From: Ellagibacter isourolithinifaciens
GTDB taxonomy: Bacteria; Actinomycetota; Coriobacteriia; Coriobacteriales; Eggerthellaceae
Direction of reading: 5' to 3'
Assembly: GCF_008831035.1 (NCBI RefSeq)
Contig: NZ_WAJR01000012.1
Span: 1-55,862 of the forward strand
Length of the DNA: 55,862 nucleotides
Shown: positions 35,365-43,703 of the stretch, piece by piece
Numbering within the stretch: the stretch's first letter is position 1
Layout of the letters: each line of letters starts with the position of its first letter
Translations under genes and position numbers: made by a program
Notes under the pieces: generated by a model
Told to the model about the DNA's origin: nothing
The model's input: only the letters and a program-made list of their open reading frames with translations
The model's database searches: none

Positions 35365-36816
35365 ATGCGCGCGAGAATGATTATCGCAAGTCTTGTTCTG
35401 TCGGCCACGCTCGCGGTTGGCGCGCTGCCAGCTGCGGCGTTCGCTGACGACGCGCTCGGCGATGTCGACAGCCCGCGGACGCCGACGGCAATGATTACGG
35501 CGACGTCGAGCGCTGCCGATTCGGTTTCGGATGAGTCCGCGTCGGACGCCGAGGCGACGACGGACGGCGTCGAAGTGTCGAGGGAGGGCTCGGCGGCCCT
35601 GAAGGACGGGGCAAGCTTTGCGATAGGCGATTTCTCACGTGCTCAGAAGGGCTCGAACCGCGCGATCGACGGCACGTATTACGGGTACTCTTACCTGGTC
35701 GGCCAGGAAGAGGGTTCATTCGCGCAGGTGGTTGCGGCCGACAAGTACGTTGTTGCCTACGTTCCCGCTGCCGCGGCTGCGAAGCTTGGCCTCGACGTGC
35801 AGAGCGTATCCGACCAGGCGCAGCTGAAAAGCTACTTCGTCGCGCTCGACGAGGGGCAGGCCATGGGGTCGGCCAAGCTCTCCGAGTACGACACATGGTA
35901 CTTCACAAGCGACACGACGTTCGACAAAGATGGCGTTCGCTTCACGTTTGACCAGGTCATCAATGGCAATGTCTACGCAAGCGTCATCGGCGTCGATGGG
36001 TCTGACCTCACCGATTCGGAGAGCCCCCTCTATATGAAGCCGTCGTTCGGGGACTTCGGCAAGCTAACCTCGTCCGACGCGGTGAGCATCGAGAAGGCTC
36101 CCGAGGGGCTTGCTGCCGTGGGCGAGTTCCTGTCGAACCTTGACTGGAGCCCTCTGTGGGTCTCGCTTCGCACCACGGGCATCGCCATCGTGTTCATCGT
36201 CATCTTAGGTCTTTTGGCGGCGTATTTCTGCCTGAACCTCTCCCCGCGCCTGAAGAGCATCTTTGACGCCATCTTCACCATCCCGATGGTGCTGCCGCCA
36301 ACCGTGTGCGGCTTCATCCTGCTGTTCGTATGCGGTTCGAACACAGCGTTCGGCCAGTTCTGGATCGACATCGGTTTCCCGTTGATCTTCAGTCCCGTAG
36401 CCTGCGTCATCGCGGCTGTGGTCGTTGCGTTTCCGCTCATGTACCGCAATGCGCTCGGCGCGTTCGAGGGGCTTGATCGCAACATGCTTGACGCCGCCCG
36501 CACGCTTGGCTGGTCGAACGCGAAGATCTTTCGCAAGCTGATGCTGCCCCTGTCGTGGAGCTCGATTGCGGCAGGTATGGTGCTCGCCTTCGCTCGCGCG
36601 CTTGGCGAGTTCGGCGCGACGCTGTTCATGGCGGGCAACTACATCGGCATCACGCGAACCATCCCGATCGCCATCTATTTCGAATGGATGAACGGCAACG
36701 ATTCCACCGCGTGGTTCTGGACACTCGTCATCATCGTGTTCAGTCTGATCGTCATCGTGTTCATCAATCTGTGGTCCAACCACACCACGAAGTACCGCAA
36801 GAGAGAGCAGAAGTAG
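35365..36816 (+). CDS. modB: Molybdate ABC permease ModB with extra secreted N-terminal domain
   Basis: 483 residues, about twice the usual ModB length. The start MRARMIIAS follows AGGAGAAGGGG; the longer frame has no site. Residues 1-29 look like a cleavable signal peptide (ending AAAFA), then about 230 polar residues with Asp/Ser/Thr-rich linker and a beta-type domain ending before residue 265. The permease part follows with five helices and the EAA-type loop GLDRNMLDAARTLGWSNAKIFRKLMLP that docks the ATPase. The extra domain is external and of unknown role; capture of molybdate or contact with ModA is possible. Stop directly abuts modC. Confidence 0.85.
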   Translation: MRARMIIASLVLSATLAVGALPAAAFADDALGDVDSPRTPTAMITATSSAADSVSDESASDAEATTDGVEVSREGSAALKDGASFAIGDFSRAQKGSNRAIDGTYYGYSYLVGQEEGSFAQVVAADKYVVAYVPAAAAAKLGLDVQSVSDQAQLKSYFVALDEGQAMGSAKLSEYDTWYFTSDTTFDKDGVRFTFDQVINGNVYASVIGVDGSDLTDSESPLYMKPSFGDFGKLTSSDAVSIEKAPEGLAAVGEFLSNLDWSPLWVSLRTTGIAIVFIVILGLLAAYFCLNLSPRLKSIFDAIFTIPMVLPPTVCGFILLFVCGSNTAFGQFWIDIGFPLIFSPVACVIAAVVVAFPLMYRNALGAFEGLDRNMLDAARTLGWSNAKIFRKLMLPLSWSSIAAGMVLAFARALGEFGATLFMAGNYIGITRTIPIAIYFEWMNGNDSTAWFWTLVIIVFSLIVIVFINLWSNHTTKYRKREQK

Positions 36817-37941
36817 ATGAGCCTTGAAGTAGACATCCGCAAGAAGTTCAAGGGCTTCGAGCTGCATAACGCGTTTTCCGCCGGGACGGAGACGCTCGGC
36901 CTTTTGGGCGCATCCGGTTGCGGCAAGAGCCTCACCATGCGCTCGATTGCGGGAATCGAGCGGCCCGATTCGGGGAAGATCGTCGTGAACGGCACGGTGT
37001 TTTTCGACAGGGCGCCGGGGAAGAAACCCAAGGTCGACCTGACGCCGCAGCAGCGCAAGACCGCGCTTCTCTTCCAGAATTACATGCTGTTTCCGAACCT
37101 GACCGTCGCGCAGAACGTGGCGGCGGGCATCGGTAAGGACGTGAGTGCGGCCGACCGCGATGCCGCCGTGGCGTGTGAGCTCAAGCGCTTCGGGCTCGAG
37201 GGCTTCGACAAGCGCTATCCGGCGCAGCTCTCCGGCGGTCAGCAGCAGCGTGTCGCTCTGGCGCGCATGCTCGCGGCGCGTCCGGGGATCCTCATGCTCG
37301 ACGAGCCGTTCTCCGCGCTCGACGCGCACCTGAAGAGCGTGCTCGAGCAGAACCTCGTCAGCCTGTTCGACGCGTTTGACGGCACCATCTTGTACGTGAG
37401 CCACGACATCGACGAGGCGCTTCGCTTCTGCGACCGTATCGCTGTGGTGGAGGATGGCCACGTCATGGAGATCGGCACGGGTGACGACTTGGTGAACAAC
37501 CCGCAGAGCCAGGCGGGTATTAAGCTTTCGGGGTGCAAAAACGCGACGCGGGCGGAATACGTGGACGCCCATCACGTGCGCCTGCCGCGTTGGGGCATCA
37601 CCGTGGAGACTTCCCGCGAGGTGTCCCGGGACGTCAAGTGTCTGGGTGTGCGCGCTTTCTATCTCGAGCAAGTCGACGGCCCTGGCGAGAACGTCTACCG
37701 CGCGCGCGTCGATCGCGTGAGCGACTCGCGCTTCGAGCGCACGGCTCTTCTGGGTTTCGTGGACGCTTGCCGCGACGAGCGGGAAATCCTCGATCGTAAT
37801 GAGGATGAGATGAAGTACCTGCATCAGCACATGTTCTGGCGTGTGGACAAGCTGCGGGCCGATGAGGCGAGCCTTCCTAGCGAGGGCGAGGAGCTGTGGA
37901 TCCGCATCCCGAAGGACCGCGTCTACCTCGTGTCGCGGTAG
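36817..37941 (+). CDS. modC: Molybdate ABC transporter ATP-binding protein ModC
   Basis: 374 residues. Walker A GASGCGKS at residues 31-38, Q-loop LLFQNYMLFPNLT, signature LSGGQQQRVALARML, Walker B ILMLDEPFSALD and switch His in VSHDIDEA. The last 140 residues correspond to the TOBE-bearing regulatory tail of ModC but diverge from the usual sequence. The start ATG directly follows the modB stop, so the two are translationally coupled. Completes the molybdate uptake operon that supplies the MoaA/MoaC cofactor pathway encoded nearby. Confidence 0.92.
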   Translation: MSLEVDIRKKFKGFELHNAFSAGTETLGLLGASGCGKSLTMRSIAGIERPDSGKIVVNGTVFFDRAPGKKPKVDLTPQQRKTALLFQNYMLFPNLTVAQNVAAGIGKDVSAADRDAAVACELKRFGLEGFDKRYPAQLSGGQQQRVALARMLAARPGILMLDEPFSALDAHLKSVLEQNLVSLFDAFDGTILYVSHDIDEALRFCDRIAVVEDGHVMEIGTGDDLVNNPQSQAGIKLSGCKNATRAEYVDAHHVRLPRWGITVETSREVSRDVKCLGVRAFYLEQVDGPGENVYRARVDRVSDSRFERTALLGFVDACRDEREILDRNEDEMKYLHQHMFWRVDKLRADEASLPSEGEELWIRIPKDRVYLVSR

Positions 37942-38020
37942 CGTTCGCTTGAACCGAGCGCGCGCGGCCGTCTCTCACTACGAGGGGCGGCTCCGTTTGC
38001 GTTCGGAGGAGCGGTGGTTT

Positions 38021-38107
38021 GCTTTCGGGCGCAGGGCGTGTCCCGCGCGCAGTTCCGCAGCGAAGCGAGGACTGTTTGAGCACGGGATATGCCCCGCGCC
38101 CGAAAGC
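38021..38107. repeat. Structured intergenic repeat element, copy 1
   Basis: Two 25-nt arms (38021-38045 and 38083-38107) pair at 22 of 25 positions plus two G-U pairs, around a 37-nt loop (38046-38082). The loop holds an internal hairpin, CAGTTCCGC / GCGAGGACTG with one bulged A and a 6-nt loop, then TTTGAGCA. It lies between the 3' ends of the convergent modC and AEC genes. Copy 2 lies at 40528-40614 in inverse orientation. See findings. Confidence 0.75.
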
Positions 38108-38117
38108 GGGGGGGGGG
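38108..38117. repeat. Run of ten G
   Basis: Ten consecutive G bases directly follow the right arm of repeat copy 1, outside any gene. A run of this length is unusual and length-unstable. Confidence 0.9.
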
Positions 38118-38145
38118 ACGACCTCGCCTTCCCTTGCTTCGTCTT

Positions 38146-39081
38146 CTACCCGATGACCATGACGAGAATCGGTATCGTGATGATCGACAGCACGGTGGTG
38201 ACGAAGGTTCCCTGAGCCATGGTGCGCGAGTCGCCGCCGTATTGGTAGCACAGCATCGTGCCGTTCGTGGCTACCGGCATCGCGCACAGCACCACCATGA
38301 TGTCGATGAGCATCGGGTCGACCGGCACGAGACGGAAGAGCGCCCACACGATGAGCGGCGAGACGATGAGGCGCGCGAGGGACGCGATCCACAGGCGCGG
38401 ACCGCCGATGAGCTTAGAAACCGGCAGGTCGGCAAGCGACGAGCCGATGATCAGAAGCGCGCCCGGCGTGGTAAAGGAACCGAGCGTCTCGGCGGCGTCG
38501 CCGATGATGGGCACGCTGTGCACGTTCAAAAGCGTGAGGACGATAGCGATCGCGCAGGCGATGTTCGCCGGGGTGAGGAAGGTTTTAAGCCCCATCTTCA
38601 CTTTTGCGCCGCGGCCGGAGTCCTGCGCGATGAACCAGACGCCCATCGTGAACACGAGGAAGTTGAACGGCAGGTTGAAGATCGAGCCGTAGATGAGCGT
38701 CGAGGGCCCGAAGATGGCCGACAACACGGGGAACCCGATGAAGCCGACGTTGCCGAACGTGAGCATAAAGCGGAATACTCCCCTGTGCCCGTCGCGGACG
38801 CCGAGGAGCTTCGTGACGAGGAACGCGAGCGCGGTCATGATGGCGAAGCTTACGATCGACAGCCCCATGGTGATGAGAATCTCGGTCGATTCGGGAAGCG
38901 AATCGGCGGTGAGCACCGAGCCTAGAATCATCGCCGGCAGCGCCGTATTCAAGATGAGTTTTGACAGGCCTTTGTCGATGGTCTTGTCCATGACATGGGC
39001 TTTCTTCGCGATATATCCAATCGATATATCGAAGAATAAGATGACCATCGTGCCGAGAATGCTGAGAAATTCGCCGTCCAT
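38146..39081 (-). CDS. AEC-family transporter, second copy
   Basis: 311 residues; the start MDGEFLSILG follows GGAGG, and a much longer upstream frame is rejected. Ten hydrophobic helices in the two-half AEC plan, with LSKLILNTALPAMILGSVL, FGNVGFIGFPVLSAIFG and the late LCAMPVATNGTMLCYQYGG. It differs clearly in sequence from the copy at 28440-29363. Substrate likely an organic acid, not readable. Divergent from the MFS gene. Confidence 0.88.
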   Translation of the reverse strand: MDGEFLSILGTMVILFFDISIGYIAKKAHVMDKTIDKGLSKLILNTALPAMILGSVLTADSLPESTEILITMGLSIVSFAIMTALAFLVTKLLGVRDGHRGVFRFMLTFGNVGFIGFPVLSAIFGPSTLIYGSIFNLPFNFLVFTMGVWFIAQDSGRGAKVKMGLKTFLTPANIACAIAIVLTLLNVHSVPIIGDAAETLGSFTTPGALLIIGSSLADLPVSKLIGGPRLWIASLARLIVSPLIVWALFRLVPVDPMLIDIMVVLCAMPVATNGTMLCYQYGGDSRTMAQGTFVTTVLSIITIPILVMVIG

Positions 39082-39250
39082 ACCAGTTGTGCCTCCGTGC
39101 AGGTGATGTGCTTCTAGAAAAAGTGCCGCACGATAATAACGCCGCTCGCGCCGCCACAAGAAAAATATGCAGACCTGTTCGGTGGATGGAGTAAGCTGTG
39201 TCGGCTTAGTGAAGATGGACGTTTTTGGGACGCCCTCGGAAAGGAAGTGG

Positions 39251-40438
39251 GTGCTCGTGTCGATGAGGTTTTGGGTTCCGCTTGTGGGGATGACGCTTTC
39301 GACCTTCGTGTTCAACACGTCGGAGTTCATGCCCATCGGCCTGCTCACCGACATTGCCGCGGATTTCAACATGACCGAGTCGGCGGCGGGCATGCTCATC
39401 TCCGTGTACGCATGGGCGGTCATGATTTTGTCGCTGCCGCTTATGCTCTGCGTGACGAAGGTGCCGCCGAAGCGCCTGCTTCTCGGCGTGATCGTCCTGT
39501 TCGGCATTTGCCAGCTGCTCTCGGCGGCGTCGGTCAACTTCTGGATGCTTATGGCGGCGCGCATCGGAGTTGCTGCAGCTCATGCGGTGTTTTGGTCGAT
39601 CATCACGCCGCTCGCGGTGCGTGTAGCCCCCTCCTCGAAAGCCTCGCTCGCGCTTTCCATGGTAGGCATGGGGACGTCGGTCGCTATGATCTTCGGCCTG
39701 CCATGCGGGCGCATGCTCGGCCTTGCCATCGGGTGGCGCGCGACGTTTCTTACCGTCGGAATCGTGTCGTTTGCCATCGTCGCATGCCTTGCGTTCGTGT
39801 TCCCCAAGCTCGACGCGGGGAAACCCTTCACGCTGGGAAAGCTGCCGAGCCTTCTGCGCACCCGCTCGCTTCTGAGCATGTACCTCGTCACCATCATCGT
39901 GATCACGGCGTACTTCACCGGCTACGGTTACATTGAGCCGTTCTTCCAGCAGGTCGCGGGCCTGCCCGACGACGCGATCACCTTCGCGCTCGTGCTTTTC
40001 GGCGCGGCGGGCCTGGTGGGGAGCTTGCTGTTCGCCCGCCTGGGACACGTGACGCTCGCGACGTTCATCCGCTTCGCGTGCGCCGGCATCGCGGCGGCGC
40101 TTTTGCTCATGGCGCCCGCGGCGACGGGCGGCGAGGTGTCGTCGTGTTTCGTGTGCGTGCTGTGGGGGCTTGCGGCGTCGCTGTTCAACGTGTCGTTCAA
40201 CGCCGCTGTCATCAAGTGCGCGCCAGAGGGTGCGAGCTCGGTAGCCATGTCGATGTACTCGGGGCTTTACAACCTTGGAATCGGCACGGGAACATGGCTT
40301 GGCGGTATGGTTACTGCGAACGTGGGGATCGGGCTCATCGGGTATGTGGGCGGCGTTCTTGCGCTGGCGGGGCTTGCCTACTGTTGCCTGCGCTTTGTGG
40401 GACTCCTGCGCCAGGTTCGTCATCCGTCAATCGGCTAG
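39251..40438 (+). CDS. MFS transporter, sugar/purine efflux type
   Basis: About 395 residues and 12 membrane segments. Start uncertain: I chose the GTG after AAGGAAG; ATGs at 39215 and 39263 are alternatives. Family marks are TSEFMPIGLLTDIAADFNMTESAAG in the first helix and loop and VAPSSKASLALSMVGMGTSVAMIFGLPCG. This pattern fits the SotB/AraJ/PbuE (DHA1) group, which exports sugars or nucleosides and drugs. Divergent from the AEC transporter. Followed by the repeat cluster at 40451-40614. Confidence 0.85.
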   Translation: MLVSMRFWVPLVGMTLSTFVFNTSEFMPIGLLTDIAADFNMTESAAGMLISVYAWAVMILSLPLMLCVTKVPPKRLLLGVIVLFGICQLLSAASVNFWMLMAARIGVAAAHAVFWSIITPLAVRVAPSSKASLALSMVGMGTSVAMIFGLPCGRMLGLAIGWRATFLTVGIVSFAIVACLAFVFPKLDAGKPFTLGKLPSLLRTRSLLSMYLVTIIVITAYFTGYGYIEPFFQQVAGLPDDAITFALVLFGAAGLVGSLLFARLGHVTLATFIRFACAGIAAALLLMAPAATGGEVSSCFVCVLWGLAASLFNVSFNAAVIKCAPEGASSVAMSMYSGLYNLGIGTGTWLGGMVTANVGIGLIGYVGGVLALAGLAYCCLRFVGLLRQVRHPSIG

Positions 40439-40450
40439 CTTCTACCCACA

Positions 40451-40520
40451 GCGGCGCTCCTGGTCGGGGGGCAGCTTCAACCTGCGGCGGCGCCCCTGGT
40501 CGGGGGCAGCTTCGGCCTGC
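40451..40520. repeat. Two 35-bp tandem repeats plus a partial third
   Basis: 40451-40485 and 40486-40520 are alike at nearly every position (shared core GGCGC-CCTGGTCGGGG and GCAGCTTC then CCTGC). A diverged third unit begins at 40521 (GAGGACGCCCCTGGTCG) and runs into the left arm of repeat copy 2. Noncoding. Confidence 0.75.
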
Positions 40521-40527
40521 GAGGACG

Positions 40528-40614
40528 CCCCTGGTCGCGGCGGCATGCCCCGTGCTCAAACAGTCCTCGCTGCGCTGCGGAACTGCGCGCGGGGCACGTC
40601 GCCGCGACCAGGGG
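40528..40614. repeat. Structured intergenic repeat element, copy 2
   Basis: Arms 40528-40552 and 40590-40614 pair at 23 of 25 positions plus one G-U pair, around a 37-nt loop (40553-40589). On the minus strand the loop differs from copy 1 by a single base. The inner ends of the arms are shared with copy 1 (CGTGyCCCG / CGGGryATGCC), the outer 14-16 bp are not. Lies between the MFS gene and moaA. The rest of 40615-40767 shows only a TATACT (40729-40734), a possible -10 for moaA. Confidence 0.75.
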
Positions 40615-40767
40615 GCATGCGGTTGGGGGCGGGCGCTCGGAATAATGTTGCTGCGTGACAAGAATTCTCGAATCGTCTTATATGGTAGCGCTCCGACCAC
40701 AGTTGCGCGGTGCCTTGCCTTCTTGGAGTATACTAGGCAACTGTGAATGAACTTGTAGGAGGGGAAT

Positions 40768-41769
40768 ATGAAGGACGGCCATGGCCGCGTAATCGATTAC
40801 CTGCGTATATCGTTGACGGACCGCTGTAATTTCCGCTGCGTGTACTGCATGCCCGAAGAGGGAGTGCAGCAGCTCTCCCATTTCGATATTCTGCGAATCG
40901 AAGAGGTTGAGCAGGCGGTTCGCGTTGCGACAACGATCGGCATCAAAAGCGTGCGCCTGACGGGCGGCGAACCGACGGTGCGCAAGGGTCTCGTCGACCT
41001 GGTGCGAAACATCGCGGCGATGCCCGAGATTGAAAATGTCTCGATGACCACGAACGGCGTGCTCTTGCCGCGCATGGCGGCAGACCTGAAGGCGGCGGGG
41101 CTTTCGCGCGTGAACCTATCGCTGGACACGCTTGACGCCGAGAAGTTCCACAAGATCACGCGCTGCGGATCGCTCGACGACGCGCTTTGCGGCATCGATG
41201 CAGCGCTTGAGTCGGGATTCAACCCCGTGAAGATCAACGCGGTCGCGCTCCGCTCGCTTGCGGACGGCTTCCTCGATTTCGCCAAGCTCTCGATCGACCG
41301 CCCGTTGCACGTGCGCTTCATCGAGCACATGCCCATTGGCGATGTCTCCGAGGTCGACGGTATCAGCTGGGGCAAGGACGGCGTCATCTCCTGCGAGGAA
41401 GTGTTCAACATCATCAACGAGGGCGCTCGCGCGCAAGGTTTGGGCGAGCTCGTTCCGGCGGGGGAGGACAAGCCAATCGGCTGGGGTCCCGCAGAGTACT
41501 ATCATTTCCCCGGCGCCGCGGGCACGGTGGGCTTCATCAGCCCGCTCTCGCGCCACTTCTGCAGCAAGTGCAACCGCCTGCGCCTGACGGCCGACGGCAA
41601 GCTGCGCCCGTGCCTGTTCTCCGATGTGGAATACGACTTGCGAACCGCGTTGCGCGAAGGCACCGAGGAAGACCAGCGTGCAGTGTTTCTGCAGGCCCTC
41701 GGTGCGAAGCCCGACGAGCACCATGACAAGGTGGGCACCGAGCGTGGTATGAGCCAGATCGGCGGCTAG
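40768..41769 (+). CDS. moaA: GTP 3',8-cyclase MoaA
   Basis: 333-residue radical-SAM enzyme making the first step of molybdenum cofactor synthesis (GTP to 3',8-cyclo-GTP). First cluster cysteines Cys20, Cys24 and Cys27 in RCNFRCVYCMP; second cluster in FCSKCNRLRL and RPCLF near the C-terminus. The chain ends in Gly-Gly, needed for activity in this family. AGGAGGGG gives a strong start. moaC follows after 105 bp with a hairpin between. Confidence 0.96.
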   Translation: MKDGHGRVIDYLRISLTDRCNFRCVYCMPEEGVQQLSHFDILRIEEVEQAVRVATTIGIKSVRLTGGEPTVRKGLVDLVRNIAAMPEIENVSMTTNGVLLPRMAADLKAAGLSRVNLSLDTLDAEKFHKITRCGSLDDALCGIDAALESGFNPVKINAVALRSLADGFLDFAKLSIDRPLHVRFIEHMPIGDVSEVDGISWGKDGVISCEEVFNIINEGARAQGLGELVPAGEDKPIGWGPAEYYHFPGAAGTVGFISPLSRHFCSKCNRLRLTADGKLRPCLFSDVEYDLRTALREGTEEDQRAVFLQALGAKPDEHHDKVGTERGMSQIGG

Positions 41770-41780
41770 GTTTTCCGAAG

Positions 41781-41813
41781 GCCGTGCGGCACTTCGGGGC
41801 CGTACGGCTTTCG
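41781..41813 (+). terminator. Hairpin between moaA and moaC
   Basis: A 10-bp stem (41781-41790 with 41799-41808, one G-U pair) followed by TTTCGCC. Weak terminator or attenuator. Confidence 0.6.
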
Positions 41814-41874
41814 CCAGCTTGCCATATCGTTTAGAATCACGGGCGTAACGGACGCTTTTCGAAAGGAATTCACT

Positions 41875-42387
41875 ATGAGTGGCGATACTCATTTGACGCA
41901 CATCGACGAGAAGGGCGACGTCCGCATGGTCGACGTGTCCCAAAAGCCGGACACCGAGCGCGTTGCGATCGCAGAGGGCTTCATCTCCATGCACCCCGAG
42001 ACGCTGGCGCTCATCGTGGAAGGCAAGGCTGCGAAGGGCGACGTTTTGGCGTGCGCGCGCGTGGCGGGCGTGATGGCGGCCAAGCAGACGAGCACGCTCA
42101 TCCCGATGTGTCATCCGTTGAATATCACGAAAGCCAAGGTGGAATGCACGCCGGTGCTCGAGGGCGAGCGCGAAGACGGCCGCGTGGGTATTCATATCAC
42201 CACGACGACGGGCGTCACCGGCAAGACCGGCATCGAGATGGAGGCCCTCACGGCGGCGGGCGTCGCGTGCCTCACCGTGTACGACATGTGCAAGGCGGTC
42301 GACCGCGGGATGGAAATCTCCGAGATTCGCCTTCTCAAGAAGGATGGCGGCAAGACGGGCTTGTGGCTTCGCGGAGAATCCGAGTAG
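41875..42387 (+). CDS. moaC: Cyclic pyranopterin monophosphate synthase MoaC
   Basis: 170 residues. Converts 3',8-cyclo-GTP to cyclic pyranopterin monophosphate, the step after MoaA. Visible are [38 protein letters not shown], the active-site [23 protein letters not shown] and the catalytic Lys/Asp stretch [11 protein letters not shown]. Ribosome-binding site GAAAGGA. Followed by a hairpin at 42432-42470. Confidence 0.96.
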   Translation: MSGDTHLTHIDEKGDVRMVDVSQKPDTERVAIAEGFISMHPETLALIVEGKAAKGDVLACARVAGVMAAKQTSTLIPMCHPLNITKAKVECTPVLEGEREDGRVGIHITTTTGVTGKTGIEMEALTAAGVACLTVYDMCKAVDRGMEISEIRLLKKDGGKTGLWLRGESE

Positions 42388-42431
42388 CAAGGGTGCAAGC
42401 GGTGCTGACTGCTTAACTGAGTTGTCGGCTG

Positions 42432-42470
42432 ACGGGCCCGTCCGTGCTTTTTCGCGCGGTTCGGGCCCGT
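42432..42470 (+). terminator. Hairpin after moaC
   Basis: ACGGGCCCG (42432-42440) pairs with CGGGCCCGT (42462-42470), 45 bases after moaC. No strong U tract follows. Confidence 0.5.
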
Positions 42471-42619
42471 ACTATTTGCGCCTGCATGCCTGGTTGCTGG
42501 CTCTCCTTCGCGCTCGGCTTGTTAACCTTCTCGCAACGGAAGACTCTTATGATTAAGTGTTGCTGGCCGAGCCGTATTGGTCTTGGCTGGCATCTCGAAG
42601 AATTGGCGAAGGGGGGCTC

Positions 42620-43093
42620 GTGCATAGCATCCTATTTATATGCCACGGCAATATCTGCAGGTCGACCATGGCGCAATTCGTTATGGAAGACATGGTGCGC
42701 AAAGCTCGTCTTGGCGGGAAGTTCTCGATCGACTCCGCAGCAACGAGCACCGAGGAAATCGGCGAACTGCCTCATCCGGGCACGCTGAAAAAGCTTCGCG
42801 AACAGGGGATTTCCACACATGCCCATCATGCGCGGCAGGTGCGGGCAACCGAATACGGAGAGTGGGACCTTTTCGTCTACATGGACAGGGAGAACCTGCA
42901 CGGCCTCGAGTCTATCTTCGGCGGCGATCCTCAGAAGAAGTTCGTGCGCCTGCTCGATTTCCTTCCCGATGACGACCTCCGCCACGGCAAGGACGTGGCC
43001 GACCCGTGGTACACCGGCAATTTCGACGCGACTTATCGAGACGTCGTCGCCGGGTGTCGCGGTTTGCTCTCGAAGCTGGAAGGCGAGCGTTAG
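42620..43093 (+). CDS. Low-molecular-weight protein-tyrosine phosphatase
   Basis: 157 residues; the start is a GTG after GAAGGGGGG, giving the usual MHSILFICHGNICRST N-terminus. The phosphatase loop Cys8-x5-Arg14 and the general-acid DPWYTGNFDATYRDV are both present. These enzymes dephosphorylate tyrosine (or arginine) residues and often regulate polysaccharide export kinases; no kinase is seen here. Ends at a bidirectional terminator. Confidence 0.92.
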   Translation: MHSILFICHGNICRSTMAQFVMEDMVRKARLGGKFSIDSAATSTEEIGELPHPGTLKKLREQGISTHAHHARQVRATEYGEWDLFVYMDRENLHGLESIFGGDPQKKFVRLLDFLPDDDLRHGKDVADPWYTGNFDATYRDVVAGCRGLLSKLEGER

Positions 43094-43191
43094 AGGCTGT
43101 GCCGGGAACGCAAGCATGCGGCCGTGGTGCTTGCGCGTCTTCGGAATGGCATCTTGGGGCAGCCTGCGCTGCCGGGTGTTGCGAAATAGTT

Positions 43192-43237
43192 GCGAGGCAT
43201 GGGGATTCGCGAGCGGATTCCCATGCCTCGCTTTGCT
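43192..43237. terminator. Terminator between phosphatase and PIN genes
   Basis: An 18-bp stem (43192-43209 with 43214-43231, two G-U pairs) with a tiny loop, followed by TTTGCTTAA. Shared by convergent genes. Confidence 0.85.
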
Positions 43238-43701
43238 TAAATCGCTATCGAATCGTAGTCGAGGTTGAAGTCGGTTCTCAGCCAGGTGAAGAAATCGTCG
43301 CAGTCGAGCACACGAACGAGGCTGCTTTCGAAGTCCTCCTTGTTCCGGGTGATGATGCAGTCGGCTTGTATGTTCAGTGCAACTTCGAAGAGGAGCCTGT
43401 CTTCGGGATCTTTCCACGAAGATGCAAGCATTCTGTCGATTTCCCGCTCGCTTACGGCGAATACGTTCGCGAATGTTCGCAGGCCTTGAATTCTTTCGCG
43501 CGTCTCGGGGATAAGGGAGGGCTTTCCTCCTTCGGAAAGGATATAAATCAAATCCGTCACCTGGGATGACGAGATCCATAGGTCGAATTCCCCGACTTTC
43601 CCCGCAATCATGAGAAGTCGCGCTTGCTCGTAAAACGGTTCTCGTTGGTTGAGGAAATCGATCACGATGTTCGTATCGAGAAGCGCTTTAATCTTGCCCA
43701 T
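43237..43701 (-). CDS. PIN-domain ribonuclease toxin
   Basis: 154 residues with the PIN pattern of acidic residues: Asp in LLDTNIVIDFL, Asp in VTDLIYIL, Glu/Asp in KDPEDRLLFEVAL, and Asp near ITRNKEDF. PIN toxins (VapC type) cut specific RNAs using Mg2+. It starts 2 bp after the stop of the antitoxin gene (43704-44003), the usual arrangement of a type II toxin-antitoxin pair. RNA target unknown. Confidence 0.9.
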   Translation of the reverse strand: MGKIKALLDTNIVIDFLNQREPFYEQARLLMIAGKVGEFDLWISSSQVTDLIYILSEGGKPSLIPETRERIQGLRTFANVFAVSEREIDRMLASSWKDPEDRLLFEVALNIQADCIITRNKEDFESSLVRVLDCDDFFTWLRTDFNLDYDSIAI

Positions 43702-43703
43702 GG

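Noticed and set aside
36205-37830. 541-residue open frame on the minus strand
   Set aside because: Antisense to modB and modC, which have full family motifs.
38146-39564. Longer N-terminal form of the second AEC transporter (472 residues)
   Set aside because: The upstream 161 residues overlap the divergent MFS gene and have no family similarity; the start at 39081 has a GGAGG site and the normal AEC N-terminus.
40451-40614. Possible CRISPR array
   Set aside because: Only two to three units joined without spacers, and no cas genes; this is a tandem repeat plus a hairpin element.
40640-40767. Molybdenum-cofactor riboswitch ahead of moaA
   Set aside because: The region between the -10 and the start is too short for the aptamer and lacks its conserved sequence.
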